Part shown: one piece after another, positions 42,270-52,920 of the stretch
Layout of the letters: each line of letters begins with the position of its first letter
Position numbering within the stretch: the first letter of the stretch is position 1
Source: Spirosoma sp. KUDC1026
GTDB lineage: Bacteria > Bacteroidota > Bacteroidia > Cytophagales > Spirosomataceae
Reading direction: 5' to 3'
Assembly (NCBI RefSeq): GCF_013375035.1
Contig: NZ_CP056032.1
Span: forward strand, 124,001 to 188,000
Length of the DNA stretch: 64,000 nucleotides
The notes under the pieces: generated by a model
Told to the model about the DNA's origin: nothing
Seen by the model: only the letters and a program-made list of their open reading frames with translations
Databases searched by the model: none
Translations under genes and position numbers: made by a program

Positions 42270-43316
42270 ATGCCCAGCCTTTTTCTCGATACCGAACGGA
42301 TGTCTAACCTCACCAGCGGATTAGGACAGGTTTGTCTGAACCTGGGCCTCGAACTGGTCCGGCAGCAACCGCCGGGCTGGGAGATTACGTTTCTGGTTCC
42401 CAAGGATCAGGTAGGCGTTTTTGGGCCATCGGCAAAATACATCGTAGCGAGTCGCTGGCGCCGGGTGCTGCACCCCTGGTCGTTCGATGTGTGGCATTCC
42501 CTGTACCAGGGATCCCGGTTTTTGCCGCAACGCCAGAGCAAGCTGATTTACACGATTCTGGACCTGAACTACCTGTCCATGCCCGAATACTCAGATGCAC
42601 GGAAAGCCAGGCAGAAACGACGCTATCAGCACGCCATTGATCAGGCATCGGTCATAACGACCATTTCGGTCTACGTAGCCAAGGACGTAAAGAGACAGTT
42701 GAACGTCCCTCCGACGACACCCGTTGAAGCCATTTATTGCGGTGTCAATACCCCCAGCAGTCTACCAACCCAGCCTCCAACTATCAAGCCAGACAAGCCC
42801 TTTCTGTTCTTTATCGGGATGATGCAACCGTATAAAAACGTGCATACGATGTTGCCCATTCTGAAAGCGTTTCCCCAATACCGGCTGGTACTGGCCGGAC
42901 CAGACAAACCCGCTTACAGCCAGCAGATTCGGGAGCAGGCGCAACAGCTGGGAGTGGCCGACCGGGTGTTGCTCGCTGGCCCGGTTGACGAAGCGACCAA
43001 ATGGTGGCTCTACGCCAACTGCGACGCGCTCCTGTTTCCGTCCCGACTCGAAGGCTTTGGCATTCCGGTAGTCGAGGCCATGGCTTTTGGCAAACCGGTC
43101 TTTTCTTCCACCCTGACCAGCCTGCCCGAAGTAGGGGGCGACGAAGCATTCTATTTTTCCGATTTCGAGCCAAATACCGTGGTTGAGACGTTCCGCCACG
43201 GTATGGACACGTACCGAAACGACCCCACCATGCCAGATCGGCTGCGGGCACAGAGCCAGAAATTCAGCTGGGCCGCCGTTGCCGCCGACTACTGGAAACT
43301 GTACCAGCGTGTTTAG
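42270..43316 (+). CDS. GT-B glycosyltransferase (family 4)
   Basis: The 348-residue protein has a GT-B layout: an N-terminal acceptor domain (SNLTSGLGQVCLNLGLEL), then a C-terminal nucleotide-sugar domain with FFIGMMQPYKNVH, VLAGPDKPAY and the EX7E element FPSRLEGFGIPVVEAMAFGKPV. It is cytoplasmic and would transfer a sugar to a lipid or glycan acceptor. A membrane glycosyltransferase gene follows 45 bases later, so both may serve one surface polysaccharide. Confidence 0.87.
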   Translation: MPSLFLDTERMSNLTSGLGQVCLNLGLELVRQQPPGWEITFLVPKDQVGVFGPSAKYIVASRWRRVLHPWSFDVWHSLYQGSRFLPQRQSKLIYTILDLNYLSMPEYSDARKARQKRRYQHAIDQASVITTISVYVAKDVKRQLNVPPTTPVEAIYCGVNTPSSLPTQPPTIKPDKPFLFFIGMMQPYKNVHTMLPILKAFPQYRLVLAGPDKPAYSQQIREQAQQLGVADRVLLAGPVDEATKWWLYANCDALLFPSRLEGFGIPVVEAMAFGKPVFSSTLTSLPEVGGDEAFYFSDFEPNTVVETFRHGMDTYRNDPTMPDRLRAQSQKFSWAAVAADYWKLYQRV

Positions 43317-43361
43317 ACTGCTCTGCCTCAGGCATTCCCTACTCACCCAACCGTTACGTTA

Positions 43362-44783
43362 ATGTCGTTTCCTTTCCCTTCGTTGAAGACATTTTCCGTT
43401 GCTTTTTTTATCCTGTTCGTTGCTCTCCTGCTTACCTGCTACCACCGGACTGAGCACTTCGACGACGCCTGGTTTGCCGAACAGTCTTACTGGCTAGTGC
43501 GGGATGGGTGGGTTCGGTCCGAGTTGTTCCGAGGGCTGAACGGCTGGGAAGATCGGATCTATGTTTTTCACAAACTGTTTATTTACGCGGGCGCTTTGGT
43601 AATGAAGCTGTTTGGTTTCTCACTACCCGCCAGCAAGCTTCTTACGACCTTCTGTGCGCTTATCGCTGGTTACCTGATCTGGGTTTATAACCAGCGAGCG
43701 TCGAAAAAGCAGCAGTTGTTAGCTCTTATTCTGTATTTCGGTTGTGGAGCGATCATCCGGTATTTTTCAATCAACAGGCCCGAGATCATGTGTATGCTGT
43801 TCGGGCTAGGCTCTTATCTGGCGCTGGACAGACCGAACAACAAACCATCCAATGTACTACTCGCGGGTTGCCTGGCGGGTTTGGCCGCGCTGACCCACTT
43901 AAACGGTATAATTTATCTGGTTGCGGGAGCTGGTTGGTTACTGGTAAAAACGAATTGGCGAGCAGTAATCTGGTTCAGCTTATTCGGCGGCCTTACCCTA
44001 AGTATATACGGCCTCGATGCGTTGGCCGACAATCAGTTTAACGCCATGCTTGATCAGTTTGTCAACGATCCGGCAACGCAATCCAATTTTAAGCTGATTG
44101 ACAAGCTGTATGTTATGCTCAACTACCACCAACTATTTTTTCATAGTCACGGAGAAGTTCCCTTGAGCGTTTTGGTGCTTTTGTGTGTGCTTATTTTCCG
44201 ACGAGCGCTGTCGCTTTCCCAATCCGTACCCTTGTATTTAACGCTGCTTATTGTTGCGTTCTGGCTGTTAACCAAGAGCAACTTTGACTTTTATTACATT
44301 CTTTTCGTACCCTGGTTCGTTCTTCTGGCTTCTCAATGCTTGACCGTTTATCTGCCAGACAGCCCTGTCTGGCAGCAACGGGCCGGCACGGGTGTGCTAA
44401 TCATTTACTATGGCTTTGCGCTGTTCAGCATTGGAAAAGTACTGGAAGAGAATTACACCACTCGTTACGTTCCTGCCTACAACAATACGCTGGCTCAGCA
44501 CATGCCTGACCGGCAAACAAAGGTTATCGCTCCAATCAGCTTCTTTTTTGGTCAAATAGAAAACTATCGTATTCACGGATTAAGCTATTACTCTGCAAAA
44601 CATGAAACAGCTTCGCTGGAAGAGTTCTTTCGGCTAGCGGCTCAGGAAAACGCCAAATATGTAGTGAGCGATGGGTACAAAACGGCCAGCTACGTAATTC
44701 CGCTTGATGTACCTGATCGGATAGGTACTTACCAGCTAATCTTCCGGGATGATATGACCAGCATCTATGAACGACAACCGTAG
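43362..44783 (+). CDS. Membrane glycosyltransferase of the GT-39/ArnT type
   Basis: The 473-residue protein has about ten membrane helices, first at residues 10-28. The loop after the first helix has HFDDAWFAEQSYWLV, where the family carries catalytic aspartates. A C-terminal extracytoplasmic part of about 110 residues follows (from ENYTTRYVPAYNN). Such enzymes use polyprenyl-linked sugars or mannose to glycosylate outside the membrane. It is followed by a strong terminator shared with nrdB. Confidence 0.75.
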   Translation: MSFPFPSLKTFSVAFFILFVALLLTCYHRTEHFDDAWFAEQSYWLVRDGWVRSELFRGLNGWEDRIYVFHKLFIYAGALVMKLFGFSLPASKLLTTFCALIAGYLIWVYNQRASKKQQLLALILYFGCGAIIRYFSINRPEIMCMLFGLGSYLALDRPNNKPSNVLLAGCLAGLAALTHLNGIIYLVAGAGWLLVKTNWRAVIWFSLFGGLTLSIYGLDALADNQFNAMLDQFVNDPATQSNFKLIDKLYVMLNYHQLFFHSHGEVPLSVLVLLCVLIFRRALSLSQSVPLYLTLLIVAFWLLTKSNFDFYYILFVPWFVLLASQCLTVYLPDSPVWQQRAGTGVLIIYYGFALFSIGKVLEENYTTRYVPAYNNTLAQHMPDRQTKVIAPISFFFGQIENYRIHGLSYYSAKHETASLEEFFRLAAQENAKYVVSDGYKTASYVIPLDVPDRIGTYQLIFRDDMTSIYERQP

Positions 44784-44822
44784 TCACTCAGTCCGCAGGA
44801 AACCAGCGATCGGGACAAACAA

Positions 44823-44872
44823 AAAGGAAGAAGGCCCTGCCGAAGAACGTTCGTGCAGGGCCTTCTTCCTTT
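44823..44872. terminator. Bidirectional terminator with 18-bp perfect stem
   Basis: Arms 44823-44840 and 44855-44872 are perfect complements (core GAAGAAGGCCCTGC) with a 14-base loop. It lies between the convergent glycosyltransferase and nrdB genes. Confidence 0.85.
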
Positions 44873-44894
44873 GAGAAAACTCCCATTATGAATT

Positions 44895-45944
44895 TTAGAA
44901 ATCGGCGTCCATAATGAACCCTTTCGGTTCTTCGGCCACTGGCTGCGCAGTCATCTGTTCAGCGCCCTGCGGCTGTTGCGCCTGTGCTTTCATGGAGCGG
45001 AATTTCGACATGACTTCACCGCGTTGATACTCACCCACGCGCTTCTCGAAGAAGTTCGTTTTACCCTGCAGCGAGATCATATCCATGAAATCAAAGGGGT
45101 TTGCTACGTTGTACAGCTTACGCAGACCCAGGGTCACCAGTAGGTGATCGGCGACGAACGCAATGTACTGTTTCATCAATTCGGCGTTCATGCCAATCAG
45201 CGATACAGGAAGCGCATCGGAAACGAACTCCTGCTCAATCTCCACCGCATTACGAATGATGTCGTAAATCTGCGATTCGGGCATTTTGTTCTTGATGTGG
45301 TCGGTATAAAGCATACACGCGAAATCACGGTGTAGCCCTTCGTCACGCGAGATCAGCTCGTTGGAGAACGTCAGCCCCGGCATCAGACCACGTTTTTTGA
45401 GCCAGAAGATCGAGCAGAACGAACCCGAGAAGAAGATACCTTCTACAGCGGCAAACGCGATCAGGCGTTCGGCGAACGTACCGTTATCAATCCAGCGCAG
45501 CGCCCATTCAGCCTTTTTCTGTACGCAGGGAATGGTGTCGATGGCGTTCAGCAACCGGTCTTTTTCTACCGGATCTTTGATGTACGTATCGATCAGCAGC
45601 GAGTAGGTTTCGGAGTGAATATTCTCCATCATCACCTGAAACCCGTAGAAGCACTTGGCTTCGGCGTACTGTACCTCCGACAGAAAGTTAACGGCCAGGT
45701 TTTCGTTGACAATCCCGTCCGATGCGGCAAAGAATGCCAGCACGTGCGAGATAAAATGCCGTTCACCATCGTTCAGACTGGCCCAGTCTTTCAGATCCTG
45801 ACCGAGGTCAATTTCTTCGGCCGTCCAGAACGATGCTTCGTGCGTTTTGTAGAATTCCCAGATGTCCCAGTGCTGAATGGGAAATAACACAAAACGGCCT
45901 TTGTCTTCCTGTAGAATCGGCTCAACTACTTCATTTTGTAACAT
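44895..45944 (-). CDS. nrdB: Class Ia ribonucleotide reductase small subunit
   Basis: The 349-residue protein has the di-iron site pattern: D46 in EEIDL, E107 and H110 in MENIHSE, the tyrosyl-radical position Y114, and later EGIFFSGSF and ISRDEGLH. The C-terminal tail FIMDADF is the peptide that docks into the large subunit. It makes the radical for dNTP synthesis. No nrdA lies next to it in the window; the other side is uvrA, divergent. A hairpin pair lies in the leader upstream. Confidence 0.93.
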   Translation of the reverse strand: MLQNEVVEPILQEDKGRFVLFPIQHWDIWEFYKTHEASFWTAEEIDLGQDLKDWASLNDGERHFISHVLAFFAASDGIVNENLAVNFLSEVQYAEAKCFYGFQVMMENIHSETYSLLIDTYIKDPVEKDRLLNAIDTIPCVQKKAEWALRWIDNGTFAERLIAFAAVEGIFFSGSFCSIFWLKKRGLMPGLTFSNELISRDEGLHRDFACMLYTDHIKNKMPESQIYDIIRNAVEIEQEFVSDALPVSLIGMNAELMKQYIAFVADHLLVTLGLRKLYNVANPFDFMDMISLQGKTNFFEKRVGEYQRGEVMSKFRSMKAQAQQPQGAEQMTAQPVAEEPKGFIMDADF

Positions 45945-45969
45945 AATGTGGCTGTATAGTATACGATGA

Positions 45970-46031
45970 AGACCCGGTCAGCACCGGGCATGACGGGTCT
46001 GAAAGCAAGCGAAATCGAGTTAACAAATTTA
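45970..46031 (-). promoter_or_regulatory. nrdB promoter and leader with alternative hairpins
   Basis: On the minus strand TAAATTTG (46031-46024) matches the TAnnTTTG box. In the leader that follows, CCCGGT-N4-ACCGGG (45973-45988) and an outer pair AGACCCG/CGGGTCT (45970-45976 with 45994-46000) share bases, so the two stems cannot both form. Confidence 0.4.
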
Positions 46032-46351
46032 GGCGTTCTGGCCGCTTATCCAAGTTGATTAATCGGCACAACCCGTTTATTACTAATGACTCATCGTTAT
46101 AACATACAATCAGTCAGCCACTTAATAGAAGTACTCCGGGTTAAGTTCTTGAAATAGTTCAGCGTTTTTAACTTAATACAAAAAACTATCTGGCTACCGT
46201 AGAGACTGGTCCGCGACAGCAAATCAATGGAACAGATTGATACGTGCATACCTCGCCTGAATCTGGTCTCTTCTGTTGAAACTCCCCCCGCCCGTTTTAC
46301 GTTGTTTTTAAGAATAAGCCTGTCCCAACAGCGGGCCGAACCAACGACAAC
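46032..46351. other. Divergent promoter region between nrdB and uvrA
   Basis: This AT-rich stretch holds the promoters of nrdB and uvrA. I did not find a LexA-like palindrome or an NrdR box by eye. Confidence 0.35.
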
Positions 46352-49222
46352 GTGATCGACGAAAAAGCAACCGGACAGCAGGCCGGACTATCTGATATTG
46401 ACCTGACGGGATACGAGCATATTGAAGTGCTGGGCGCCCGCGAACATAACCTGAAAGACATTGACGTCACGATCCCCCGCAATAAGCTGGTGGTCGTGAC
46501 GGGGATCAGCGGCAGTGGTAAATCGTCGCTGGCGTTTGATACGATTTATGCCGAAGGACAACGGCGTTACCTGGAAAGCTTCTCAGCCTACGCCCGCTCG
46601 TTTATCGGCAACATGGAGCGTCCCGATGTAGACAAAATTAACGGCCTCAGCCCGGTTATCTCCATTGAACAGAAGACTACGTCGAAAAATCCCCGCTCGA
46701 CGGTTGGCACAACGACGGAGATTTATGACTTTCTGCGGCTGCTCTACGCCCGGGCCGGTGAAGCCTTTTCATACGTAACGGGGCGTAAAATGGAGCGTCA
46801 GTCGCAGGATCAGATTATTGATACGATCCTGGAACAGTACGCTGGTCAGAAATTGACCCTACTGGCACCGGTTATCAAAGGTCGGAAAGGGCATTACCGC
46901 GAGCTGTTCGTGCAGATCGCCAAGATGGGGTACACCAAAGTGCGCGTCGACGGTACGGTCCAGGACATTGTGCCGAAGATGCAGCTCGACCGGTACAAGA
47001 TTCACGATATCGAAATTGTCATTGACCGGATCGTTCCTAAGCCGGAAGATCGGTACCGATTGAGTCAGTCAGTGCAAACGGCGCTCAAACAGGGCAAAGG
47101 CGCCATGCAAATGCTCGATGGCTCCGGGGCGCTGGTGTATTTCTCGCAGAACCTGATGGATCCGGAGTCGGGAATTAGTTATGACGAGCCCTCGCCAAAC
47201 TCGTTCTCGTTCAATTCGCCGTACGGTGCCTGTCCGGTTTGTAACGGGTTGGGCGTGATTGAAGAAATCACCGAAGAGTCGATCATCCCCGATAAATCAC
47301 TGAGTATCAGCCGAGGGGCGATTGCCCCACTGGGTGAGTACCGCGAATTATGGATTTTCCGGGAGATCGAAGCATTGCTCAAACGCAACAAGCTCAACCT
47401 CAGCACGCCCGTTGCCAAATTCCCGGAAGCGGTGTTAAACGTACTTTTGTACGGCGCCGACGAGGAAGAAACTTCCGCGCCGAAGAAAGGCAAAGCAGAA
47501 CCTCCCGCCCCCCGCTTCGAAGGCATTATCAGCTTTTTGAAACGGCAGCAGGAAAACAGCACGGACAAAATTCAAGAGTGGCTGAAAGACTTCATGGTCG
47601 TCAAGACCTGCCCCGAATGCCAGGGTGCCCGGCTGCGGAAAGAATCGCTGTACTTCCGGATCGACCAGAAGAACATCTCCGAGCTGGCCCGCATGGACAT
47701 TTCGGAACTGACGACCTGGTTCACGGGTCTGGAAGGTCGGATGACCAATCGCCAGAACGTCATTGGTAAAGAAATTCTGAAAGAAATCCGGAAACGTATC
47801 GGCTTTCTGCTCGACATCGGCCTCGACTACCTGACGCTTGATCGGTCGTTACGTACGTTGTCGGGCGGTGAAGCCCAACGCATCCGGCTGGCTACCCAGA
47901 TCGGTACGCAGCTCGTCGGGGTTCTCTACATTATGGACGAACCTAGCATCGGGCTGCACCAGCGCGACAACGTCAAGCTGATTGATTCGCTGAAGAACCT
48001 TCGCGACCTGGGCAACACGGTGCTGGTTGTTGAGCATGATAAGGACATGATGCTCGAATCTGATTTCATCCTGGACATCGGCCCCGGTGCGGGTCGGCAC
48101 GGGGGTCAGGTGGTCGGCATTGGTACGCCGGAAGAATTTCTGAAAAACGGCAGTACAACGGCGGCTTACCTCAGCGGCCGACGGGCCATTGCCGTTCCCA
48201 CCGAGCGCCGGAAAGGAAATGGTAAATTCATCGTCATTAAAAACGCCACGGGCCACAACCTGAAGAACGTAACGCTTCGGCTACCACTTGGGCGGATGGT
48301 AACGATTACGGGCGTATCGGGCAGCGGCAAATCGTCGCTGATCCACGAAACGCTGTTCCCTGTCCTGAACCAGCATTTTTACAAATCGAAGCGCGAACCG
48401 CTACCGTTCAAAACGGTTGAAGGGCTGGAGCATATCGACAAAGTCATAGAAGTAGACCAGTCCCCCATTGGCCGGACACCCCGGTCTAACCCGGCGACGT
48501 ACACGGGCATGTTCTCGGAAATTCGAACACTGTTTGCCGAGTTGCCCGAATCGAAAATCCGGGGTTACAAACCGGGTCGGTTCTCGTTCAACGTCAAGGG
48601 TGGCCGCTGCGAAGACTGCGAGGGCGCGGGCATGAAAAAGATCGAGATGGAGTTTCTGCCGGATGTGCACGTGGTGTGCGAAACCTGCAAAGGCAAACGT
48701 TTCAACCGAGAAACGCTGGAAGTCCGGTTCAAAGGCAAATCCATTGCCGACGTACTGGACATGACGGTGGAGCAGGCCCTGGAATTCTTCGCCAGCCAAC
48801 CCAAGATTCTGCGTAAAGTAACAACGCTGAACGATGTGGGGCTGGGTTACATTACGCTGGGCCAGCACGCAACTACGTTATCGGGCGGTGAAGCGCAGCG
48901 CGTCAAACTGGCCGAAGAGCTGTCAAAGAAAGACACTGGAAAGACGCTATACATTCTTGATGAGCCAACGACAGGGCTGCACTTCCAGGACATTGCGCAC
49001 CTGCTCGACGTCCTGAACAAGCTAACCGACAAAGGCAACACGGTCCTGATCATTGAACACAATCTGGACGTGATCAAAGTCTCCGATCACCTGATTGATC
49101 TGGGGCCGGAAGGGGGTAACAAAGGCGGCCAAATCATCGCCGAGGGTTCCCCCGAAAAAGTGGCCCAAGTCAAAGGCAGCTATACCGGTAAGTTCCTGAA
49201 GATGGAGTTGGAGAACAGCTAG
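46352..49222 (+). CDS. uvrA: UvrABC excinuclease subunit A
   Basis: The GTG at 46352 gives 956 residues; no ATG lies earlier in frame. Two ATPase halves are seen: Walker [10 protein letters not shown] and GVSGSGKSS, and signatures [12 protein letters not shown] and [12 protein letters not shown]. Zinc modules carry [17 protein letters not shown] and CEDCEGAG with [12 protein letters not shown]-damage recognition in nucleotide excision repair is the expected job. It is a complete UvrA by length. It is divergent from nrdB, which fits a shared response to DNA damage but no shared site was found. Confidence 0.95.
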   Translation: MIDEKATGQQAGLSDIDLTGYEHIEVLGAREHNLKDIDVTIPRNKLVVVTGISGSGKSSLAFDTIYAEGQRRYLESFSAYARSFIGNMERPDVDKINGLSPVISIEQKTTSKNPRSTVGTTTEIYDFLRLLYARAGEAFSYVTGRKMERQSQDQIIDTILEQYAGQKLTLLAPVIKGRKGHYRELFVQIAKMGYTKVRVDGTVQDIVPKMQLDRYKIHDIEIVIDRIVPKPEDRYRLSQSVQTALKQGKGAMQMLDGSGALVYFSQNLMDPESGISYDEPSPNSFSFNSPYGACPVCNGLGVIEEITEESIIPDKSLSISRGAIAPLGEYRELWIFREIEALLKRNKLNLSTPVAKFPEAVLNVLLYGADEEETSAPKKGKAEPPAPRFEGIISFLKRQQENSTDKIQEWLKDFMVVKTCPECQGARLRKESLYFRIDQKNISELARMDISELTTWFTGLEGRMTNRQNVIGKEILKEIRKRIGFLLDIGLDYLTLDRSLRTLSGGEAQRIRLATQIGTQLVGVLYIMDEPSIGLHQRDNVKLIDSLKNLRDLGNTVLVVEHDKDMMLESDFILDIGPGAGRHGGQVVGIGTPEEFLKNGSTTAAYLSGRRAIAVPTERRKGNGKFIVIKNATGHNLKNVTLRLPLGRMVTITGVSGSGKSSLIHETLFPVLNQHFYKSKREPLPFKTVEGLEHIDKVIEVDQSPIGRTPRSNPATYTGMFSEIRTLFAELPESKIRGYKPGRFSFNVKGGRCEDCEGAGMKKIEMEFLPDVHVVCETCKGKRFNRETLEVRFKGKSIADVLDMTVEQALEFFASQPKILRKVTTLNDVGLGYITLGQHATTLSGGEAQRVKLAEELSKKDTGKTLYILDEPTTGLHFQDIAHLLDVLNKLTDKGNTVLIIEHNLDVIKVSDHLIDLGPEGGNKGGQIIAEGSPEKVAQVKGSYTGKFLKMELENS

Positions 49223-49308
49223 TAATCAGATAGGTCTATAGCGTATATCACGGAGATTTGCCAGAACAGACAACTCATTTACAGTATTTTAACTACGAAA
49301 ATTTTTAT

Positions 49309-49384
49309 CATTCCGACGTTAGGAGGAATCTTCAGTAGTGATTAGATTTTACTAGTATCGGAGATTCCTCCTAACGTCGGAATG
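49309..49384. repeat. 23-bp inverted repeat, interspersed type
   Basis: Arms 49309-49331 and 49362-49384 (core TTCCGACGTTAGGAGGAATC) are perfect complements with a 30-base loop. The phrase resembles a repeat I recall from other Bacteroidota intergenic regions; no database was checked. Confidence 0.6.
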
Positions 49385-49421
49385 ACAGAAATTAGTCATC
49401 CGCAGCTCACGTTGCTTACCT

Positions 49422-49457
49422 AATCGGGGCCCTCAAATCAATTTGAGGGCCCCGATT
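49422..49457. terminator. Terminator between uvrA and the tricorn-like gene
   Basis: Arms 49422-49438 and 49441-49457 are 17-bp perfect complements (core ATCGGGGCCCTCAAAT). It sits between convergent genes and can serve both. Confidence 0.8.
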
Positions 49458-49460
49458 GTG

Positions 49461-52400
49461 TTATTTACCTGTCATCTTGTTGCCTTTTGCGCCGTCCAGT
49501 TCCTTGAGCAATTCGCTGACGGCTACGTCCATTTGAGTATTTTTATCGGTGTAGCTCTCACCGATCGGGCGTGAAACGGGAACGTCGACGGGCCGGGGAG
49601 CCAGTTCCATGTTTTTGCCTGAATTGTCGGTAATGCGGGAGAACGGCAGCCGGATGGTCGAGCCGTCGATGAGCTGAGCCGCCGACGTGAAGATGATCCA
49701 GCCCGCCGTGGGTTCACCCACCACTTTGCCCAGTTTCAGCGTTCGGTATCCTTCTGTGAAATCCTCGGCGTCGGACAGCGAGTGCTGGTTCGTAACCAGA
49801 ATCGTTGGTGTTTCGAGCGCCCGCTGCCCCAGCTGTGTACGCGCGGGGGCAGCGGGCAAACCGCGTGAGGTCATCGTCAGGTAGCCTTTGCGGGCAAATA
49901 CGTCGATGGCGTAGGCGTTCACAAAACCGCCGTTATTATTCCGAACATCAATGACCACGCCTTCCCGGGCGTGGTTATCAGCGTCAAGATCCAGGTACAG
50001 CTGATTCAGCGATTCGGCCGACATGTCAAACATGTGCACGTAACCCAACCGACCCTTGCTGGCTTTATCCACGTACTCACGCTGCTGCTGCACCCATTGC
50101 TTATACAACAAACCCTTCTCTGTCGACAGGTTAACCGGCGATACGTTCACCTCGGTGGCTTTTGCCGAAGGCGATGACGCAATACCCAGCGTTACGCGTC
50201 GGTTGATCTTATTGCTCAGCAGTTGATCCAGATTCGTTTTTTCATCAATTGGCGTGCCTTCAACAGAGACCAGGTAGTCGCCGGGTTTTATCGTACCGAC
50301 AATGGCCGCCGGACTCAGGGCAACTACTTCCGTAATCAGTAATTTGCCGGTATTCTCGTACGTAATCCGGTCGAAGCGGAGACCAAGACGACCGGTCGAA
50401 ATATCTGCGGACCCCGCCGGTGCGCCAACACCCGAGTGGGAGGCATTCAACTCGCCCACCATCAGATTCAGCAGCCGGCGTAACTCATCAGCAGTACGGG
50501 CACCGGCGGCCAATGGCTCATACGTTTTACGGACCTCCTGCCAGTTTGTTCCATGAAACTCGGGATCGTAGAAACCCTTATTCTGCACATCCCAAGCCTG
50601 ACTGAACATCTGTAACTTTTCCGTAGCGAAATCAACATCCTGCTCAGCTGTTACGCTCAACGGTTTCGGCTCGCGTTTATCCAGCGAAATCGATTGGATA
50701 CGGCCCTGCTCCAGGTAGAAAACGTCTTTTCCATCTGCCGTAAACTGTGCGCTGCTTTTACCGCCGGGCGTACTGGTCAGCTGCCGGGCAACGGCGCGTT
50801 CATTGCTGCCTTCGTCCAGTGAGTAGGTGTACAGGTTCTGCCGCCCCGCTACGCTGGCTGTAATTAGCAACGTTTTGCCGTCTTTACTGATCGTCTGAGC
50901 ATCGATGTCCATGCCGAGGGGTAACAGTGTAAGCCGTTGGCGGATATCATCAAACACAATCCGGGTCGCCGTTTTATCGCCAGCTTTGGCTTTGTCTGCA
51001 CTAGCCAGCGTATCGCGGGGCGTTGTTTTTTCGGCTGGTGTTGGCGACGTAGCGGGCTTCAGCGTTTTCGGAATTTCTTCGTTGAACAAATCCCGAAACT
51101 GGTCCTCCCGGAATTTGGGCAGACGTGGTAACAGATCAACCCGGGCTACCTGCGCTGTTTCCGTCCGCTGGGTGGTATTGAACAGAATGTATTTGCCGTC
51201 GGGGCTCCAGTTGACGTTGCCGCCAAACGTATTGGCCAGGAAACTAACTGGGCGGCTTTCACCACCAGCGGCTGGAACAACCCAGATGTTGCGGAAGGTT
51301 TTGGTCCCGTAGGCGGCAAACGCGACCCACTTCCCGTCGGGCGACCAGACAACAGAACCCGTACTCGAAAAGGGTGCCCGGCCCAGATAGCCTTTGTACA
51401 ACTGTCGCTCTTTCTTGCTACTCAGATCAAGTACGCGTAACTCCTGCCCGTTTCGCACAAACGCTACCAACTGGCCATCGGGCGAGATAACCGGCGCACT
51501 ATCGTCCAGTTTATCATCCGTAAGTTGGGTTTCGTCGCGGGTCGCAAAATCGTAGCGGAACAGGTTCGCCGTACCGCCACGAGTGCTGACGTAAATCAGC
51601 GACCGGCTGTTTGGTGTCCAGGCCAGCTGCGACTCCACCGCCGGGCTGTTGCTCACCCGAACGGCATCGCCCCCGTCTTTCGCCGACGCGGCAAAGACTT
51701 CGCCATGCGACGTAAAGGCCACTTTCTTCCCATCGGGTGATACGGCCAGGTCACGAAACTGGCTTGTTGACTTCAGGTGATCGACCGATAAACCAGCGGC
51801 CGCGCCCCGTAGCTGAATCGCTACCGGTGATGCCTGCTTTGACGCTACGTCATACTTCCAGATCTGAAAATTACGCTCGAATACAATCTGTTTTCCGTCG
51901 TGGCTGATGGCTGGCCAGAGTACGCGCCCATCTTTGAACGAGGTAAGCATGGTGGGTTGGCCTTTCAGCGGTTTTGACCACAAATTCTGTTTCCCACCAC
52001 GATCCGATACGTAGTACAGCGTTTGTCCGTCAGCGCTCCACATGGGCCACAGCTCTTTGGCTCCGCCTTCGGTTACCCGTTCGTATGTGGGCTTGTCGCC
52101 TTTTTTGGTGCCGATCTTACAGGTCCAGATTTCCGTCTGATCGAGGTGGCTGCTGCCTTTGCGCCACCACTGCGCGGCCGAGATACCTCGGGCCGAAAAT
52201 GCCAGCGTTGTGCCATCGGGCGAGGGCGCCCCAAAGAACTCACTGGCGTACCGATCCGCCGTGACGAGCATGGGGGTTCCGCCCGAAATGGCTACCCGGT
52301 AGATGTCATTCATGCTGGAAATATCCCGGCTACCCGCCTGAAAGTAGACCATCTTACCATCGTTCGACCAGGCGTTCAGCGTTTCGGGACCGTCATCGTA

Positions 52401-52751
52401 CGTCAGCCGCCGGAGTTCGCCGGTTGCCAGCGTCAGGATGTAGATGTCGCCGTTTCCTGTGCGGGTCGAGCCAAACGCCAGATAACGGCCGTCAGGAGAG
52501 TACAGCGGCCGGGTTTCGTTGTCGGCATGAGCGACCAGCAAACGAGCCTCTCCCCCACCGGCGGGTACAGTCCAGATGTCGCCCCCGGAGATGAAAGCGA
52601 TTTCTTTACCGTCGGGCGAGATCGTCGGTTCGGCGTAGGCAAACTGGGGTTCCACCCGGGATTCCACCTTCTTTGACTGCGCCAACAAGGCCGGGCTTAG
52701 GCTGCCCAGCAATGGCAGAATCGTGATGAAGCGTCGTAAATTTTTGTGCAT
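49461..52751 (-). CDS. Tricorn-like S41 protease with beta-propeller domain
   Basis: The ATG at 52751 gives 1096 residues with a signal peptide ending near LLAQS. The first 600 residues contain many SPDG-type beta-propeller repeats (for example ISPDGKEIAFISGG). After a linker rich in Pro/Thr comes a PDZ-like region (KPGDYLVSVEGTPIDEK) and an S41 peptidase core with REGVVIDVRNNNGGFVNAY, the serine in NQHSLSDAEDF and GEPTAGWIIFTSA. It resembles archaeal tricorn and C-terminal processing proteases, and should cut peptides in the periplasm. It stands alone on the minus strand. Confidence 0.9.
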   Translation of the reverse strand: MHKNLRRFITILPLLGSLSPALLAQSKKVESRVEPQFAYAEPTISPDGKEIAFISGGDIWTVPAGGGEARLLVAHADNETRPLYSPDGRYLAFGSTRTGNGDIYILTLATGELRRLTYDDGPETLNAWSNDGKMVYFQAGSRDISSMNDIYRVAISGGTPMLVTADRYASEFFGAPSPDGTTLAFSARGISAAQWWRKGSSHLDQTEIWTCKIGTKKGDKPTYERVTEGGAKELWPMWSADGQTLYYVSDRGGKQNLWSKPLKGQPTMLTSFKDGRVLWPAISHDGKQIVFERNFQIWKYDVASKQASPVAIQLRGAAAGLSVDHLKSTSQFRDLAVSPDGKKVAFTSHGEVFAASAKDGGDAVRVSNSPAVESQLAWTPNSRSLIYVSTRGGTANLFRYDFATRDETQLTDDKLDDSAPVISPDGQLVAFVRNGQELRVLDLSSKKERQLYKGYLGRAPFSSTGSVVWSPDGKWVAFAAYGTKTFRNIWVVPAAGGESRPVSFLANTFGGNVNWSPDGKYILFNTTQRTETAQVARVDLLPRLPKFREDQFRDLFNEEIPKTLKPATSPTPAEKTTPRDTLASADKAKAGDKTATRIVFDDIRQRLTLLPLGMDIDAQTISKDGKTLLITASVAGRQNLYTYSLDEGSNERAVARQLTSTPGGKSSAQFTADGKDVFYLEQGRIQSISLDKREPKPLSVTAEQDVDFATEKLQMFSQAWDVQNKGFYDPEFHGTNWQEVRKTYEPLAAGARTADELRRLLNLMVGELNASHSGVGAPAGSADISTGRLGLRFDRITYENTGKLLITEVVALSPAAIVGTIKPGDYLVSVEGTPIDEKTNLDQLLSNKINRRVTLGIASSPSAKATEVNVSPVNLSTEKGLLYKQWVQQQREYVDKASKGRLGYVHMFDMSAESLNQLYLDLDADNHAREGVVIDVRNNNGGFVNAYAIDVFARKGYLTMTSRGLPAAPARTQLGQRALETPTILVTNQHSLSDAEDFTEGYRTLKLGKVVGEPTAGWIIFTSAAQLIDGSTIRLPFSRITDNSGKNMELAPRPVDVPVSRPIGESYTDKNTQMDVAVSELLKELDGAKGNKMTGK

Positions 52752-52920
52752 AGGCGAAATTACTTTCCTATTCTGCACAATCAGCTGATGACAGCCAAAT
52801 TATTCACGGTATTAGCTTTTAAATCAGTTGCTGATTCATAAACACGAAACGTATGGCGCCATACGTTGCACTGTCGACATTCACTATTTTCGCCACCTGA
52901 ATACTCACCGGAGTTGATTT

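Noticed and set aside
45954-45964. GTATAGTATAC palindrome before nrdB as an NrdR box
   Set aside because: It is only 11 bases and does not come as the paired 16-bp boxes that NrdR uses.
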